From: Allohoeflea poritis
GTDB lineage: Bacteria; Pseudomonadota; Alphaproteobacteria; Rhizobiales; Rhizobiaceae
Assembly (NCBI RefSeq): GCF_027889715.1
Contig: NZ_JAPJZH010000004.1
Location: forward strand, 186,001 to 250,000
Reading direction: 5' to 3'
DNA: 64,000 nt
The notes under the pieces: generated by a model
What the model was told of the DNA's origin: nothing
The model's database searches: none
Seen by the model: only the letters and a program-made list of their open reading frames with translations
Program-made: the position numbers and the translations under genes
In this document: positions 57,401 through 64,000 of the stretch, one piece after another
Numbering within the stretch: the stretch's first letter is position 1
Layout: the number at the start of each line of letters is the position of its first letter

Positions 57401-59272
57401 ATGTCGGGTGATGTTTTCGGCAACGGCATGCTGCTTTCGCCGGTCATCCGGCTCGTGGCGGCCTTCGACCATCGTGATATCTTCATCGATCCGAATCCCG
57501 ACTGCAAAACCGGCTTTGCCGAGCGCAAGCGGCTGTTCGATGTCGGCCGTTCGAGCTGGCAGGACTATGACAAGTCGATCCTTTCGCCGGGCGGCATGAT
57601 CATCTCGCGCTCGGAGAAATCGGTGAAACTCACCAAGCAGGCCGCGGCGGCCATCGGCCTTTCGGGCACGGTCGCCACGCCGTTCGAGATTATCATTGCG
57701 ATCCTCAAAGCCGATGTCGACCTGCTGTGGTTCGGCGGCATTGGCACCTATGTGAAAGCTGCCGGCGAGAGCGACGCGGAAGTCGGCGACCGGACGAACG
57801 ATCCGGTGCGCATCACCGCCGCCGAGGTGGGCGCAAAGGTCATCGGCGAGGGCGCCAATCTTGGCGTCACGCAGCGCGGCCGCATCGAATTCAACATGCA
57901 TGGCGGGCGCTGCAATTCGGACGCCATCGATAATTCCGCCGGCGTCAATTCGTCCGACCTGGAGGTCAATATCAAGATTGCGCTCGCGGCCGCCATGCGG
58001 GCGCAGCGGCTGACGCTGGCCAACCGCAACAAGCTGCTGATGTCGATGACCGACGAGGTGGCGGCGCTGGTGTTGCGCAACAACTATCTGCAAACTCTGG
58101 CCATCTCCCTTGTCGAGCGGCGCAGCGCCCGGGCAACGGGTGACCTGGTCCGGCTCATGAACAAGCTCGAAAGCGACGGGCAACTCGATCGTCAGGTGGA
58201 GACGCTGCCGGACAATCAGACGCTGGCCGAGCGTGTCTCCGCCGGAAAACCGCTGACGCGGGCGGAAATCGGGGTGCTGCTGTCCTATGCCAAAATCGTG
58301 CTTTTCGAGGATTTGACCAAGAGCGTCCTGCTGGACGATCTCTATTTCGACACCGAACTGTTCGGATATTTTCCGGAACGCATGCGAAAAGCGCATGCGG
58401 ACGATATCCGCGAACACCGGCTGCGGCGCGAAATCATCGGCACGGTGCTGGCCAATGACGCGATCAACCGAGGCAGTCCGGTTTTCATCAACCGGCTGGT
58501 GGACGCAACGGGCATGCTTCCGTCCGATATCGTCAAATCCTATGTGATGGTGCGGGACGGCCTCAACCTTCCGGCGCTCTACGATGCGATCGACAGTCTC
58601 GACAACAAGGTGCCCGGGGAAATCCAGAACGAGCTTTATGCCGGTGTCGGCCATGTCATCCAGATGGTCTCGCGCTGGGCGTTGAAGACCGGGATCAATT
58701 CCCAGCCGCTGGCGCCGACCGTCAAGGCGATGCAGCAATCCGTCGATACGCTTTACGACGTCCTGCCCTCGCTGGTGCCCGGCAATATGCGGGAGGAAAC
58801 GGAGCGCTGGTATGAACGGGCCGTCGGCCATGGCGTGCCGAAGAATCTGGCCAAACAGCTCTCGCAGATGCCGAGCCTGGCCTTGATTCCGGAGATCATG
58901 CAGATCGCCGGCGGCGCCAAGGCGGATCTGAAGAAGACGGCGAAGACCTTCTTCGACGTGACCGAGCTGTTCCGCATCGGCCGTATGGATCTGGCCGCCC
59001 ACCAGGCGAGCGTCTCCGATCATTATGAGGCGCTGGCGATCGCCCGCAGCCTCGACGAGATCTCGGCGGCGCGGCGGCAGATCACGGCGACGGCGCTGGA
59101 GAAGTTCGGCAAGGACAAGGAACCGGTTGCAGCGTGGCATGCGGCCGATCAGACCCGCATCGACCGCGGTCAGACGCGCATCGGCGAGATGATCGAGGGC
59201 GGCGAGATCAATATCGCACGCCTGACGGTGGCCGCCGGCATGCTGGGCGATCTCGCGCGCGGCAGGAACTGA
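54473..59272 (+). CDS. NAD-specific glutamate dehydrogenase (large, about 180 kDa)
   Basis: This very large type deaminates glutamate to 2-oxoglutarate with NAD+ and is mainly catabolic. The 1599-aa product has the long N-terminal ACT-like regulatory part (about residues 1-690), then the catalytic core with 'RGGLRWSDRAQDYRTEVLGL' and 'GSKGGFYPK' (substrate-binding Lys) near 805-850 and the nucleotide-binding 'VVGVGDMSGDVFGNG' near 970-985, followed by a long C-terminal helical domain. ATG 54473 has GGGGGAG seven bases upstream; a start at 54413 is not supported. It is oriented away from the AhpD-like gene. Confidence 0.96.
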   Translation: MGTRRHPKRDKQIARIAEILSQQKQHYIEPDFLFGHVSADDVLLYRPESLAAACVHARNQLDAWNGKDTRIHVGPVDGVDLAGRSLTVITLVDRNMPFIFDSVMGEVSHAHRDICLAAHPILRLKRAADGAIREIAPAVGGEAEEDWNKVSVVQIHLPRLSADAIKLLKANLLKVFDQVHRAVADWTAMLGRLDNIVVELQNAGGSQHLAEREEALAFLEWLRDDNFTFLGMREYNFRGSGRDATVERAEATGLGILSDPDVRVLRRGRDPVTTTPELLAFLQGPDALIVTKANVRSLVHRRTYMDYVGVKRYDESGRVTGELRIVGLFTSTAYTRSVQRIPLLRSKATAVVESFGFDSESHSGKVLLNALESYPRDELFQVDVPMLAGFCEQIIELSDRPRVRVLPRIDRFDRFVSVLVYVPRDQYDTDARGRIGAYLKDVFDARLSAYYPAFPEGGVARVHFVLGRSGGRTPRVSQEVLENAVRRIVTRWEDQFSTLAGVDALALHTSDAYRDNFTPEEAVEDLPSFLQCAQDTPICIDFYQRDGEASENLSLKIFHLDAPVALSRRVPLLENLGFNVISEQTFEVAVGVDVTQTRKVVLHNMELVHRDGMPVDLARLVDLLDEAFLSTWFGRIDNDSFNRLVINAGLTAREVKVLRAYARYLRQAGITYSQGYIAGTLNTYPEIAAELFGLFRTRFDPSLKVRAAAKEFDEIIGRIETALARVPSLDDDRIFRRFINVISSTLRTNYYQKTGDGGVHDTLAFKLDPRALEGIPDPRPYREIFVYGSDVEGVHLRFGPIARGGLRWSDRAQDYRTEVLGLVKAQQVKNAVIVPVGSKGGFYPKNLPTSGTRDDVFNAGREAYKTFISTLLSVTDNIVDGKVVSPKNTLCHDGDDPYFVVAADKGTATFSDTANAISQAHHFWLDDAFASGGSDGYDHKKMGITARGAWEAVERHFREMDIDIQKNEFTVVGVGDMSGDVFGNGMLLSPVIRLVAAFDHRDIFIDPNPDCKTGFAERKRLFDVGRSSWQDYDKSILSPGGMIISRSEKSVKLTKQAAAAIGLSGTVATPFEIIIAILKADVDLLWFGGIGTYVKAAGESDAEVGDRTNDPVRITAAEVGAKVIGEGANLGVTQRGRIEFNMHGGRCNSDAIDNSAGVNSSDLEVNIKIALAAAMRAQRLTLANRNKLLMSMTDEVAALVLRNNYLQTLAISLVERRSARATGDLVRLMNKLESDGQLDRQVETLPDNQTLAERVSAGKPLTRAEIGVLLSYAKIVLFEDLTKSVLLDDLYFDTELFGYFPERMRKAHADDIREHRLRREIIGTVLANDAINRGSPVFINRLVDATGMLPSDIVKSYVMVRDGLNLPALYDAIDSLDNKVPGEIQNELYAGVGHVIQMVSRWALKTGINSQPLAPTVKAMQQSVDTLYDVLPSLVPGNMREETERWYERAVGHGVPKNLAKQLSQMPSLALIPEIMQIAGGAKADLKKTAKTFFDVTELFRIGRMDLAAHQASVSDHYEALAIARSLDEISAARRQITATALEKFGKDKEPVAAWHAADQTRIDRGQTRIGEMIEGGEINIARLTVAAGMLGDLARGRN

Positions 59273-59285
59273 GACTGGGGAGCAC

Positions 59286-60653
59286 ATGAGCGACATTGCG
59301 CAGCCGACGGCACAGGCCGACCGCAAGGGCATCTATGGCTGGATGATGTTCGACTGGGCAACCCAGCCCTTTCACACGCTCATCATCACCTTCGTGTTCG
59401 CGCCCTATTTCACGTCCCACATAGCCTCGACACCGGTCAAAGGGCAGGAAATCTGGGGTTATGCGACCGGTCTGGGCGGTCTGGCGATCGCGCTGCTTGC
59501 GCCGGTCCTTGGCGCCATTGCCGACAGCACCGGACCACGCAAACCGTGGATCGTTTTCTTCTCCATTTTCGGTGTGGTCGGCTGCTGGCTGCTGTGGTAC
59601 GCGGCGCCCGGAACCGACAGCATCACGATTGCCGTCATCGGCGTCGTCCTCGGGCTGATCGGGATGGAATTCGCGGCCGTCTTCAACAATGCGATGATGC
59701 CGGATCTGGTGCCGCGCTCGCATCTCGGACGATTGTCGGGATCAGCCTGGGCGCTGGGCTATATCGGCGGAATCATATCGCTTGTCCTGGTCCTCGGTTT
59801 CATGTCGGCAACGCCGGAAAGCGGCAAGACCCTGTTCGGACTGACACCGATCCTGGGGCTCGATGCAGCCACTTATGAGGGTGACCGGGCGTCCGGGCCG
59901 CTCACCTCGCTGTGGTACGTCATCTTCGTTTTGCCGATGTTCCTGTTCACGCCGGATGCACACAAGCGGATGTCCCATAGCGGCGCGGTTATGCGCGGCC
60001 TGCGCGAGCTGGGAAACACTCTGCGCAAACTTCCGGCCCAGAGGAGCTATTTCAGCTACCTCATCTCCAGCATGCTTTACCGTGACGGGCTGAATGCACT
60101 CTATGCCTTCGGCGGGATCTACGCTGCCGGTGTTCTTGGCTGGTCGATCATTCAGATCGGCGTCTTCGGCATCCTTGCCGCACTAACCGGTGTTTTCGGC
60201 GGGTGGCTCGGCGGCAAGGCCGATGATCGCTACGGCCCGAAGGCGGTGGTTTCAATCGGAATCATCATCCTGACCCTGTGCTGCCTGGTGATCGTCTCGA
60301 CATCCAAGACGGAGGTGTTCTTCATTTCCGTCGGCGATTCCGATGCACCGTCGTCGCTGCCGACCATTATCTTTTATGTCGCCGGTTGCCTGATCGGCGC
60401 AGCCGGTGCGGCGCTTCAGGCCGCGTCACGGACGCTGCTGGTCGATCAGGTGGAGCCGGAGCGGGTGACCGAAGCGTTCGGGCTTTACGCCCTGTCGGGC
60501 AAAGCAACCACCTTTGTCGGTCCACTGTTGATTGCGCAGGCCACGGGAATGTTCGACAGCCAGCGTGTCGGCGTGACGCCTGTCATCGCGCTGTTCGTGC
60601 TGGGCATCATCCTGCTGCCCTTCGTGCGCAGCGCGCATTCGAAACCGGCCTAA
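59286..60653 (+). CDS. MFS transporter, UMF1 (vacuole effluxer Atg22-like) family
   Basis: The 455-aa product has about twelve transmembrane segments and matches the UMF1/Atg22 group: 'YGWMMFDWATQPFHTLIITF' at residues 17-36, 'LAPVLGAIADSTGPRKPWI', 'FAAVFNNAMMPDLVP' and 'ASRTLLVDQVEPERVTEAFG'. Substrates of bacterial members are unknown; yeast Atg22 exports amino acids. The start is 13 bases after the glutamate dehydrogenase stop, so it may be co-transcribed with it. Confidence 0.9.
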   Translation: MSDIAQPTAQADRKGIYGWMMFDWATQPFHTLIITFVFAPYFTSHIASTPVKGQEIWGYATGLGGLAIALLAPVLGAIADSTGPRKPWIVFFSIFGVVGCWLLWYAAPGTDSITIAVIGVVLGLIGMEFAAVFNNAMMPDLVPRSHLGRLSGSAWALGYIGGIISLVLVLGFMSATPESGKTLFGLTPILGLDAATYEGDRASGPLTSLWYVIFVLPMFLFTPDAHKRMSHSGAVMRGLRELGNTLRKLPAQRSYFSYLISSMLYRDGLNALYAFGGIYAAGVLGWSIIQIGVFGILAALTGVFGGWLGGKADDRYGPKAVVSIGIIILTLCCLVIVSTSKTEVFFISVGDSDAPSSLPTIIFYVAGCLIGAAGAALQAASRTLLVDQVEPERVTEAFGLYALSGKATTFVGPLLIAQATGMFDSQRVGVTPVIALFVLGIILLPFVRSAHSKPA

Positions 60654-60698
60654 GAAAATCCCGCCCGATCCCGAGTTGCCCCGATGTTCGGCCACTGC

Positions 60699-60714
60699 AG
60701 GCGCCGAGGCGCCT
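60699..60714. terminator. Hairpin between two convergent genes
   Basis: AGGCGCC (60699-60705) and GGCGCCT (60708-60714) form a perfect 7-bp stem with a two-base loop, then TTTG on the plus strand. It lies in the 66-base gap between the convergent MFS and glycosyltransferase-like genes and may terminate both. Confidence 0.5.
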
Positions 60715-60719
60715 TTGCG

Positions 60720-61616
60720 CTATGCCAGGTAAGATCCCCTGGGCCGAATTCCCATATATTCGAACCCGCCGGCAAAGTGGACCGCGAAATTTTCTTCCAT
60801 CAGCCCCTCAATGTATTTCACATAAAATTCCGGGGCGATCGCATGTGAGAACGATATTGGTATTGCATTGTTCTTGTTGAAGATTCTCATCAATTTATAT
60901 CGCACATTGCTTTTCACGTTTGCAATTTTCGATTCCGGGTCCGTGAACATGTAATTTATTATCTGCTTGTTGAACCGTTCATCCAGAAGATTGAACAGTC
61001 CGTTCTTTTGCGAAAAATAGGCAAACCACTCTTCGTCAAAAATGATCTGCCGCATTTTCTCGTTGTTTTTCTTCATTTCCGAGATCTTTGCGTAGGTGTC
61101 GCAAAACAAGTCGGAAACGATGGCGGGGCGCGCAAGCCACACGCCTCCGTTGATCGAATAAAGGTCTTCGGGATCGATGCCTTCCAGATCAAAGCCCCGG
61201 TCCGCGAAGTAGTCCACGTTTGTTTCGTGAACCTTTTCCGGAAGCTTGTGATAGTACAAAAACGAATTGGTGTAGCCGATTTCGCCGCGCGGCGACGTAC
61301 AGGCGGAAAACCCGGCATCTTCGGGAAAGTAATCGAAAATCGACGGCGCAATATCGGACAAAATGATATCAAGGTCGAAGAAGGCAATCTCGCTGTAACC
61401 GGTGAAGAGGCCGGGAATGAGTATCTTCTGGGTCGCCACCGAATGCGCGTTGGCCGGGTCCGGGGCCTGACGGACGATGTGCAGATCAGCGCCGCAGAAT
61501 TCAGCATATCTCGTATACTGGGGAAGAACGTAGTTCAGCTGTGCCTCATACCGGTTGCCGATTGCCATGAGAATGACGGCCCGGTTGCTTCCACGATCCA
61601 TGTCTTCGTCCCGCAA
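60720..61616 (-). CDS. Glycosyltransferase-like (GT8 / nucleotide-diphospho-sugar transferase fold) protein
   Basis: The 298-aa product resembles GT-A fold transferases: 'IAFFDLDIILSDIAPSIFDY' contains the DxD metal site (residues 80-82), and 'YSINGGVWLARPAIVSDLFC' is a GT8-like second motif. The rest is unassigned, and no acceptor is known. The gene is visibly richer in A and T than its neighbours (for example 60870-61080), with many Lys, Asn and Ile codons, which suggests acquisition. It converges on the MFS gene. Confidence 0.7.
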   Translation of the reverse strand: MRDEDMDRGSNRAVILMAIGNRYEAQLNYVLPQYTRYAEFCGADLHIVRQAPDPANAHSVATQKILIPGLFTGYSEIAFFDLDIILSDIAPSIFDYFPEDAGFSACTSPRGEIGYTNSFLYYHKLPEKVHETNVDYFADRGFDLEGIDPEDLYSINGGVWLARPAIVSDLFCDTYAKISEMKKNNEKMRQIIFDEEWFAYFSQKNGLFNLLDERFNKQIINYMFTDPESKIANVKSNVRYKLMRIFNKNNAIPISFSHAIAPEFYVKYIEGLMEENFAVHFAGGFEYMGIRPRGSYLA

Positions 61617-61793
61617 TGCCCCGCTGTGGGTTGATTACTGCGCGTCTGACCCGCTTTCAACCCATGTTCAGTGTGATGAACCCCGGCATTCTTCTCAAGC
61701 CTTCGCCCGGCTCGATGCATTTCCGTGTGGCCCGTTTCGTGCCATTCGCTTCAATCGGGCGTAGACTGAGCTTTCTGGAAAAGGGAGAGCAGG

Positions 61794-62000
61794 ATGGACG
61801 ACGCGGTCTACAAGCACATCAATATCGTCGGAACCTCGATAGAGAGCATTGAGGGCGCGATCGAAGGCGCCGTCGCCAAAGCAGCCGAAACGGTCAAGAA
61901 CATCAGCTGGTTCGAGGTCGTCGATATCCGCGGCCATATCGACGGCGCAAAAGTCACGCACTATCAGGTCGGCGTGAAACTCGGCTTCCGGCTGGACTGA
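61794..62000 (+). CDS. Dodecin, flavin-storing protein
   Basis: Dodecins form hollow dodecamers that bind FMN or riboflavin and buffer flavins. The 68-aa product matches: '[20 protein letters not shown]' at residues 6-25, '[13 protein letters not shown]' with the flavin-stacking Trp near 39, and '[13 protein letters not shown]' with the flavin-binding Gln near 57. AAGGGAGA lies upstream of the ATG. It converges on purH. Confidence 0.93.
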   Translation: MDDAVYKHINIVGTSIESIEGAIEGAVAKAAETVKNISWFEVVDIRGHIDGAKVTHYQVGVKLGFRLD

Positions 62001-62009
62001 ATCGCGGCG

Positions 62010-63626
62010 TCAGTGCCTGAAATGGCGCATGCCGGTCAGCACCATGGCGATGCCGGCCTCGTCGGCGGCCTTGATGACCTCGTCGTCGCGCATGGAACCG
62101 CCGGGCTGGATGACCGAGGTCGCGCCCGCTTCAATGGCCGATAGAAGGCCGTCGGCGAAGGGGAAGAAAGCGTCGGATGCCACGGCGGAACCCTTTGTCA
62201 GCGGCTCCGAAAGCCCTTGCGCCTCGGCAGCGTCCTGCGCCTTGCGGGCAGCAATCCTGGCCGAATCCACGCGGCTCATCTGACCGGCGCCAATGCCGAC
62301 GGTCGCACCGTCCTTGACGTAAACAATAGCATTGGACTTGACGTGTTTGGCGACGCGGAACGCGAATTTGAGATCGTCCAGTTCCGCCGCGGATGGCCCG
62401 CGCTGCGTCACCACTTTCAGGTCAAGATCGTCGACAACGCCATTGTCGCGCGATTGCACCAGCAGGCCGCCGGAAACTGTACTGGCGGTCAGCCCGGCGG
62501 CGCGGGGGTCCGGCAGGTCGCCCGTCGTCAGAAGGCGCAGGTTCTTCTTTGCCGCGATGATGGCTTTTGCCTCGTCGGTGACCTCCGGCGCGATGATGAC
62601 TTCGGTGAAGACCTTGACCACCTCTTCGGCGGTTGCCGCATCGAGAATGCCGTTGAAGGCCACGATGCCGCCGAAGGCCGAGACCGGATCGCACGCCAGT
62701 GCCTTGTGATAGGCGCCGAGCAGGTCTTCGCCCATCCCGACGCCGCACGGGTTCGCATGTTTGATGATGGCGCAGGCGGCGCCCTTGTCCGGTGCGAACT
62801 CGGCAACCAGTTCGAAGGCGGCGTCGGTATCGTTGATATTGTTGTAGGAAAGCTGCTTTCCCTGATGCAGGGTTGCGGTGGCGACGCCCGGCCGGTTCTC
62901 GCCACTCACGTAAAAGCCCGCCGTCTGGTGCGGGTTCTCGCCATAGCGCATGACGTCTTTCAAGGTTCCCGCGACGGCGCGGTGTCGGGGATTTTCGATA
63001 GCAAGTTCGTCGGCAAACCAATTGGAAATCGCCGCATCGTAGGCAGCGGTGCGCGCATAGGCTCGGGCCGCCATTTGCTGGCGGAAGGGATATGAAACGG
63101 AGCCGTTGCGTTCTTCGAGTTCGGCAATGACGGCATCGTAGTCGGCAGGATCGGTGACGACCGTGACATAGGCGTGGTTCTTCGCCGCGGCGCGGATCAT
63201 GGCCGGGCCGCCAATGTCTATGTTCTCGACTGTGGTCGGATAGTCGCCGCCGGCAGCCCGCACATCCTCGAATGGGTAGAGATTGATAACGGCGATATCG
63301 ATGGCGGCAATGTCGTTGGCCTCCATGGCCGTGCGGTGGTCGTCATCATCGCGGATCGCCAGCAGGCCGCCATGCACGCCGGGATGCAACGTCTTGACGC
63401 GGCCGTCCATGATTTCGGGAAAGCCCGTCAGTTCCGATACGTCGCGCACCGCAATACCGGCATCCGCGATCGCCGCCGCCGTTCCGCCCGTCGAGACCAG
63501 TTCGATGCCGCGTTCCGACAGCGCGGCGGCGAAGGCGACGAGGCCGGTCTTGTCGGAAACCGACAAAAGGGCGCGTCTCGGCGTGACCAGTTCGGGTGCG
63601 GGAATTTTTTTGGAGGCAACGGCCAT
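62010..63626 (-). CDS. purH: Bifunctional AICAR formyltransferase / IMP cyclohydrolase
   Basis: PurH performs the last two steps of IMP synthesis. The 538-aa product has the IMP cyclohydrolase domain ('[20 protein letters not shown]' near residues 19-38, '[19 protein letters not shown]' near 140-158) and the formyltransferase domain ('[13 protein letters not shown]' near 229, '[11 protein letters not shown]' near 280, '[15 protein letters not shown]'). I chose ATG 63626, which has CAGGAG upstream; a start at 63716 would add an atypical 30 residues. Confidence 0.97.
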   Translation of the reverse strand: MAVASKKIPAPELVTPRRALLSVSDKTGLVAFAAALSERGIELVSTGGTAAAIADAGIAVRDVSELTGFPEIMDGRVKTLHPGVHGGLLAIRDDDDHRTAMEANDIAAIDIAVINLYPFEDVRAAGGDYPTTVENIDIGGPAMIRAAAKNHAYVTVVTDPADYDAVIAELEERNGSVSYPFRQQMAARAYARTAAYDAAISNWFADELAIENPRHRAVAGTLKDVMRYGENPHQTAGFYVSGENRPGVATATLHQGKQLSYNNINDTDAAFELVAEFAPDKGAACAIIKHANPCGVGMGEDLLGAYHKALACDPVSAFGGIVAFNGILDAATAEEVVKVFTEVIIAPEVTDEAKAIIAAKKNLRLLTTGDLPDPRAAGLTASTVSGGLLVQSRDNGVVDDLDLKVVTQRGPSAAELDDLKFAFRVAKHVKSNAIVYVKDGATVGIGAGQMSRVDSARIAARKAQDAAEAQGLSEPLTKGSAVASDAFFPFADGLLSAIEAGATSVIQPGGSMRDDEVIKAADEAGIAMVLTGMRHFRH

Positions 63627-63773
63627 TTCGGGCTCCTGGAAGGTCCAAGACGTGACGGAGGGCGCCATCGGCGCATGTCCGGTCGTATCGGGTGGATTGT
63701 GCCGTCCGCCTAGCATAGGGAGCCTTGAGATAAAACAGCTAAGCGTGAGTGATTTTCCGGCAACCGGCCTGTG

Positions 63774-64000
63774 TCAGCCTTTCCTGGCCTTGGGAACGGT
63801 GCGCACCATGCTCCAGCTGACCTCGGACTGCTGGGCGATAATGAAATGCAGGCAGATCTGCTGGGAACGGCGTGGGCCGGCGAGGTCGGCGAAAAAGATG
63901 TCGTCCTCGATCTCCGCACCTACGTCCGGCGAGAAGAATGTCCAGATCTCGCCGTCCGGCGCGGTCAGCACGATATCGTTGTTGTTGTCGCGGGAGATGG
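63774..64000 (-). CDS. 3' end of a heparinase II/III-like gene, truncated by the window edge
   Basis: The frame is open from the window edge to a stop at 63774-63776, giving at least 75 residues of a longer protein. The visible 'DGEIWTFFSPDVGAEIEDD', 'FFADLAGPRRSQQICLHF' and 'EVSWSMVRT' match the C-terminal beta-sandwich of heparinase II/III family proteins, which often lie upstream of purH in rhizobia. The catalytic part is outside the window, so activity cannot be judged. Confidence 0.75.
   Translation of the reverse strand, partial: ISRDNNNDIVLTAPDGEIWTFFSPDVGAEIEDDIFFADLAGPRRSQQICLHFIIAQQSEVSWSMVRTVPKARKG

Noticed and set aside
57263-59332. A 689-aa minus-strand frame
   Set aside because: It is antisense to the glutamate dehydrogenase gene with His/Arg-rich low-complexity translation and no domain.
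63627-63773. Possible ZTP/THF-type riboswitch upstream of purH
   Set aside because: I looked for the conserved helices and purine-rich core of the ZTP aptamer on the minus strand and did not find them.

Overview
The window is a continuous piece of an alphaproteobacterial chromosome, most likely from the Hyphomicrobiales (Rhizobiales). The left 20 kb has the conserved order fxsA-secB-dnaQ-coaE-aroE-maf-ppsR / hemE-hemJ-rho-mnmE-mnmG-rsmG-parA-parB / holA-lptE-leuS, which in this group surrounds the chromosomal replication origin. Almost every gene is intact and GC-rich. I see no rRNA, tRNA, CRISPR array, prophage or full insertion sequence. The genus cannot be named from the sequence alone.

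Region 1 (1-20.3 kb) is origin and housekeeping. The ppsR-hemE gap (4761-5165) is a candidate oriC with several DnaA-box-like 9-mers. Exact 16-bp parS sites lie at 11653-11668 (mnmE-mnmG gap) and 13698-13713 (inside rsmG), close to parA/parB, so replication and segregation loci sit within 10 kb. Region 2 (20.4-28.6 kb) carries PLP homeostasis (yggS), a propionyl-CoA synthetase, an SDR, a VOC protein with a WYL-type regulator, a RidA protein and two translationally coupled membrane transporters. It ends with a complete cobalamin riboswitch. The riboswitch stands upstream of a 23-codon ORF whose ribosome binding site is buried in a hairpin, followed by a 107-aa protein I do not recognise.

Region 3 (28.6-40.3 kb) holds a CoA-ester lyase, leuD, a RidA paralogue, leuB, a PAP2 phosphatase and asd. 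asd is preceded by a 39-aa candidate leader peptide with a Lys/Thr-rich end. Next come a lytic transglycosylase, a LysR/aldo-keto reductase pair, carbonic anhydrase and a pyridoxal kinase. Region 4 (40.4-51.6 kb) is a divergent catabolic cluster. The minus-strand arm is an RpiR regulator, a Rieske oxygenase, an aldehyde dehydrogenase and a carboxymuconolactone-decarboxylase-like protein. The plus-strand arm is an FAD/GcvT-type N-demethylase, an MDR oxidoreductase, two enolase-superfamily proteins and a class III PLP enzyme. The set suggests breakdown of an N-methylated (betaine-like) compound whose identity is open. A 213-bp MITE-like element with 33-bp inverted termini is inserted exactly between the MDR gene and the first enolase gene.

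Region 5 (51.7-64 kb) has a LemA-TPM-TPM envelope set, an AhpD-like protein, the very large NAD-glutamate dehydrogenase, an MFS transporter, an AT-richer glycosyltransferase-like gene, a dodecin, purH and the 3' end of a heparinase-like gene that runs off the window.
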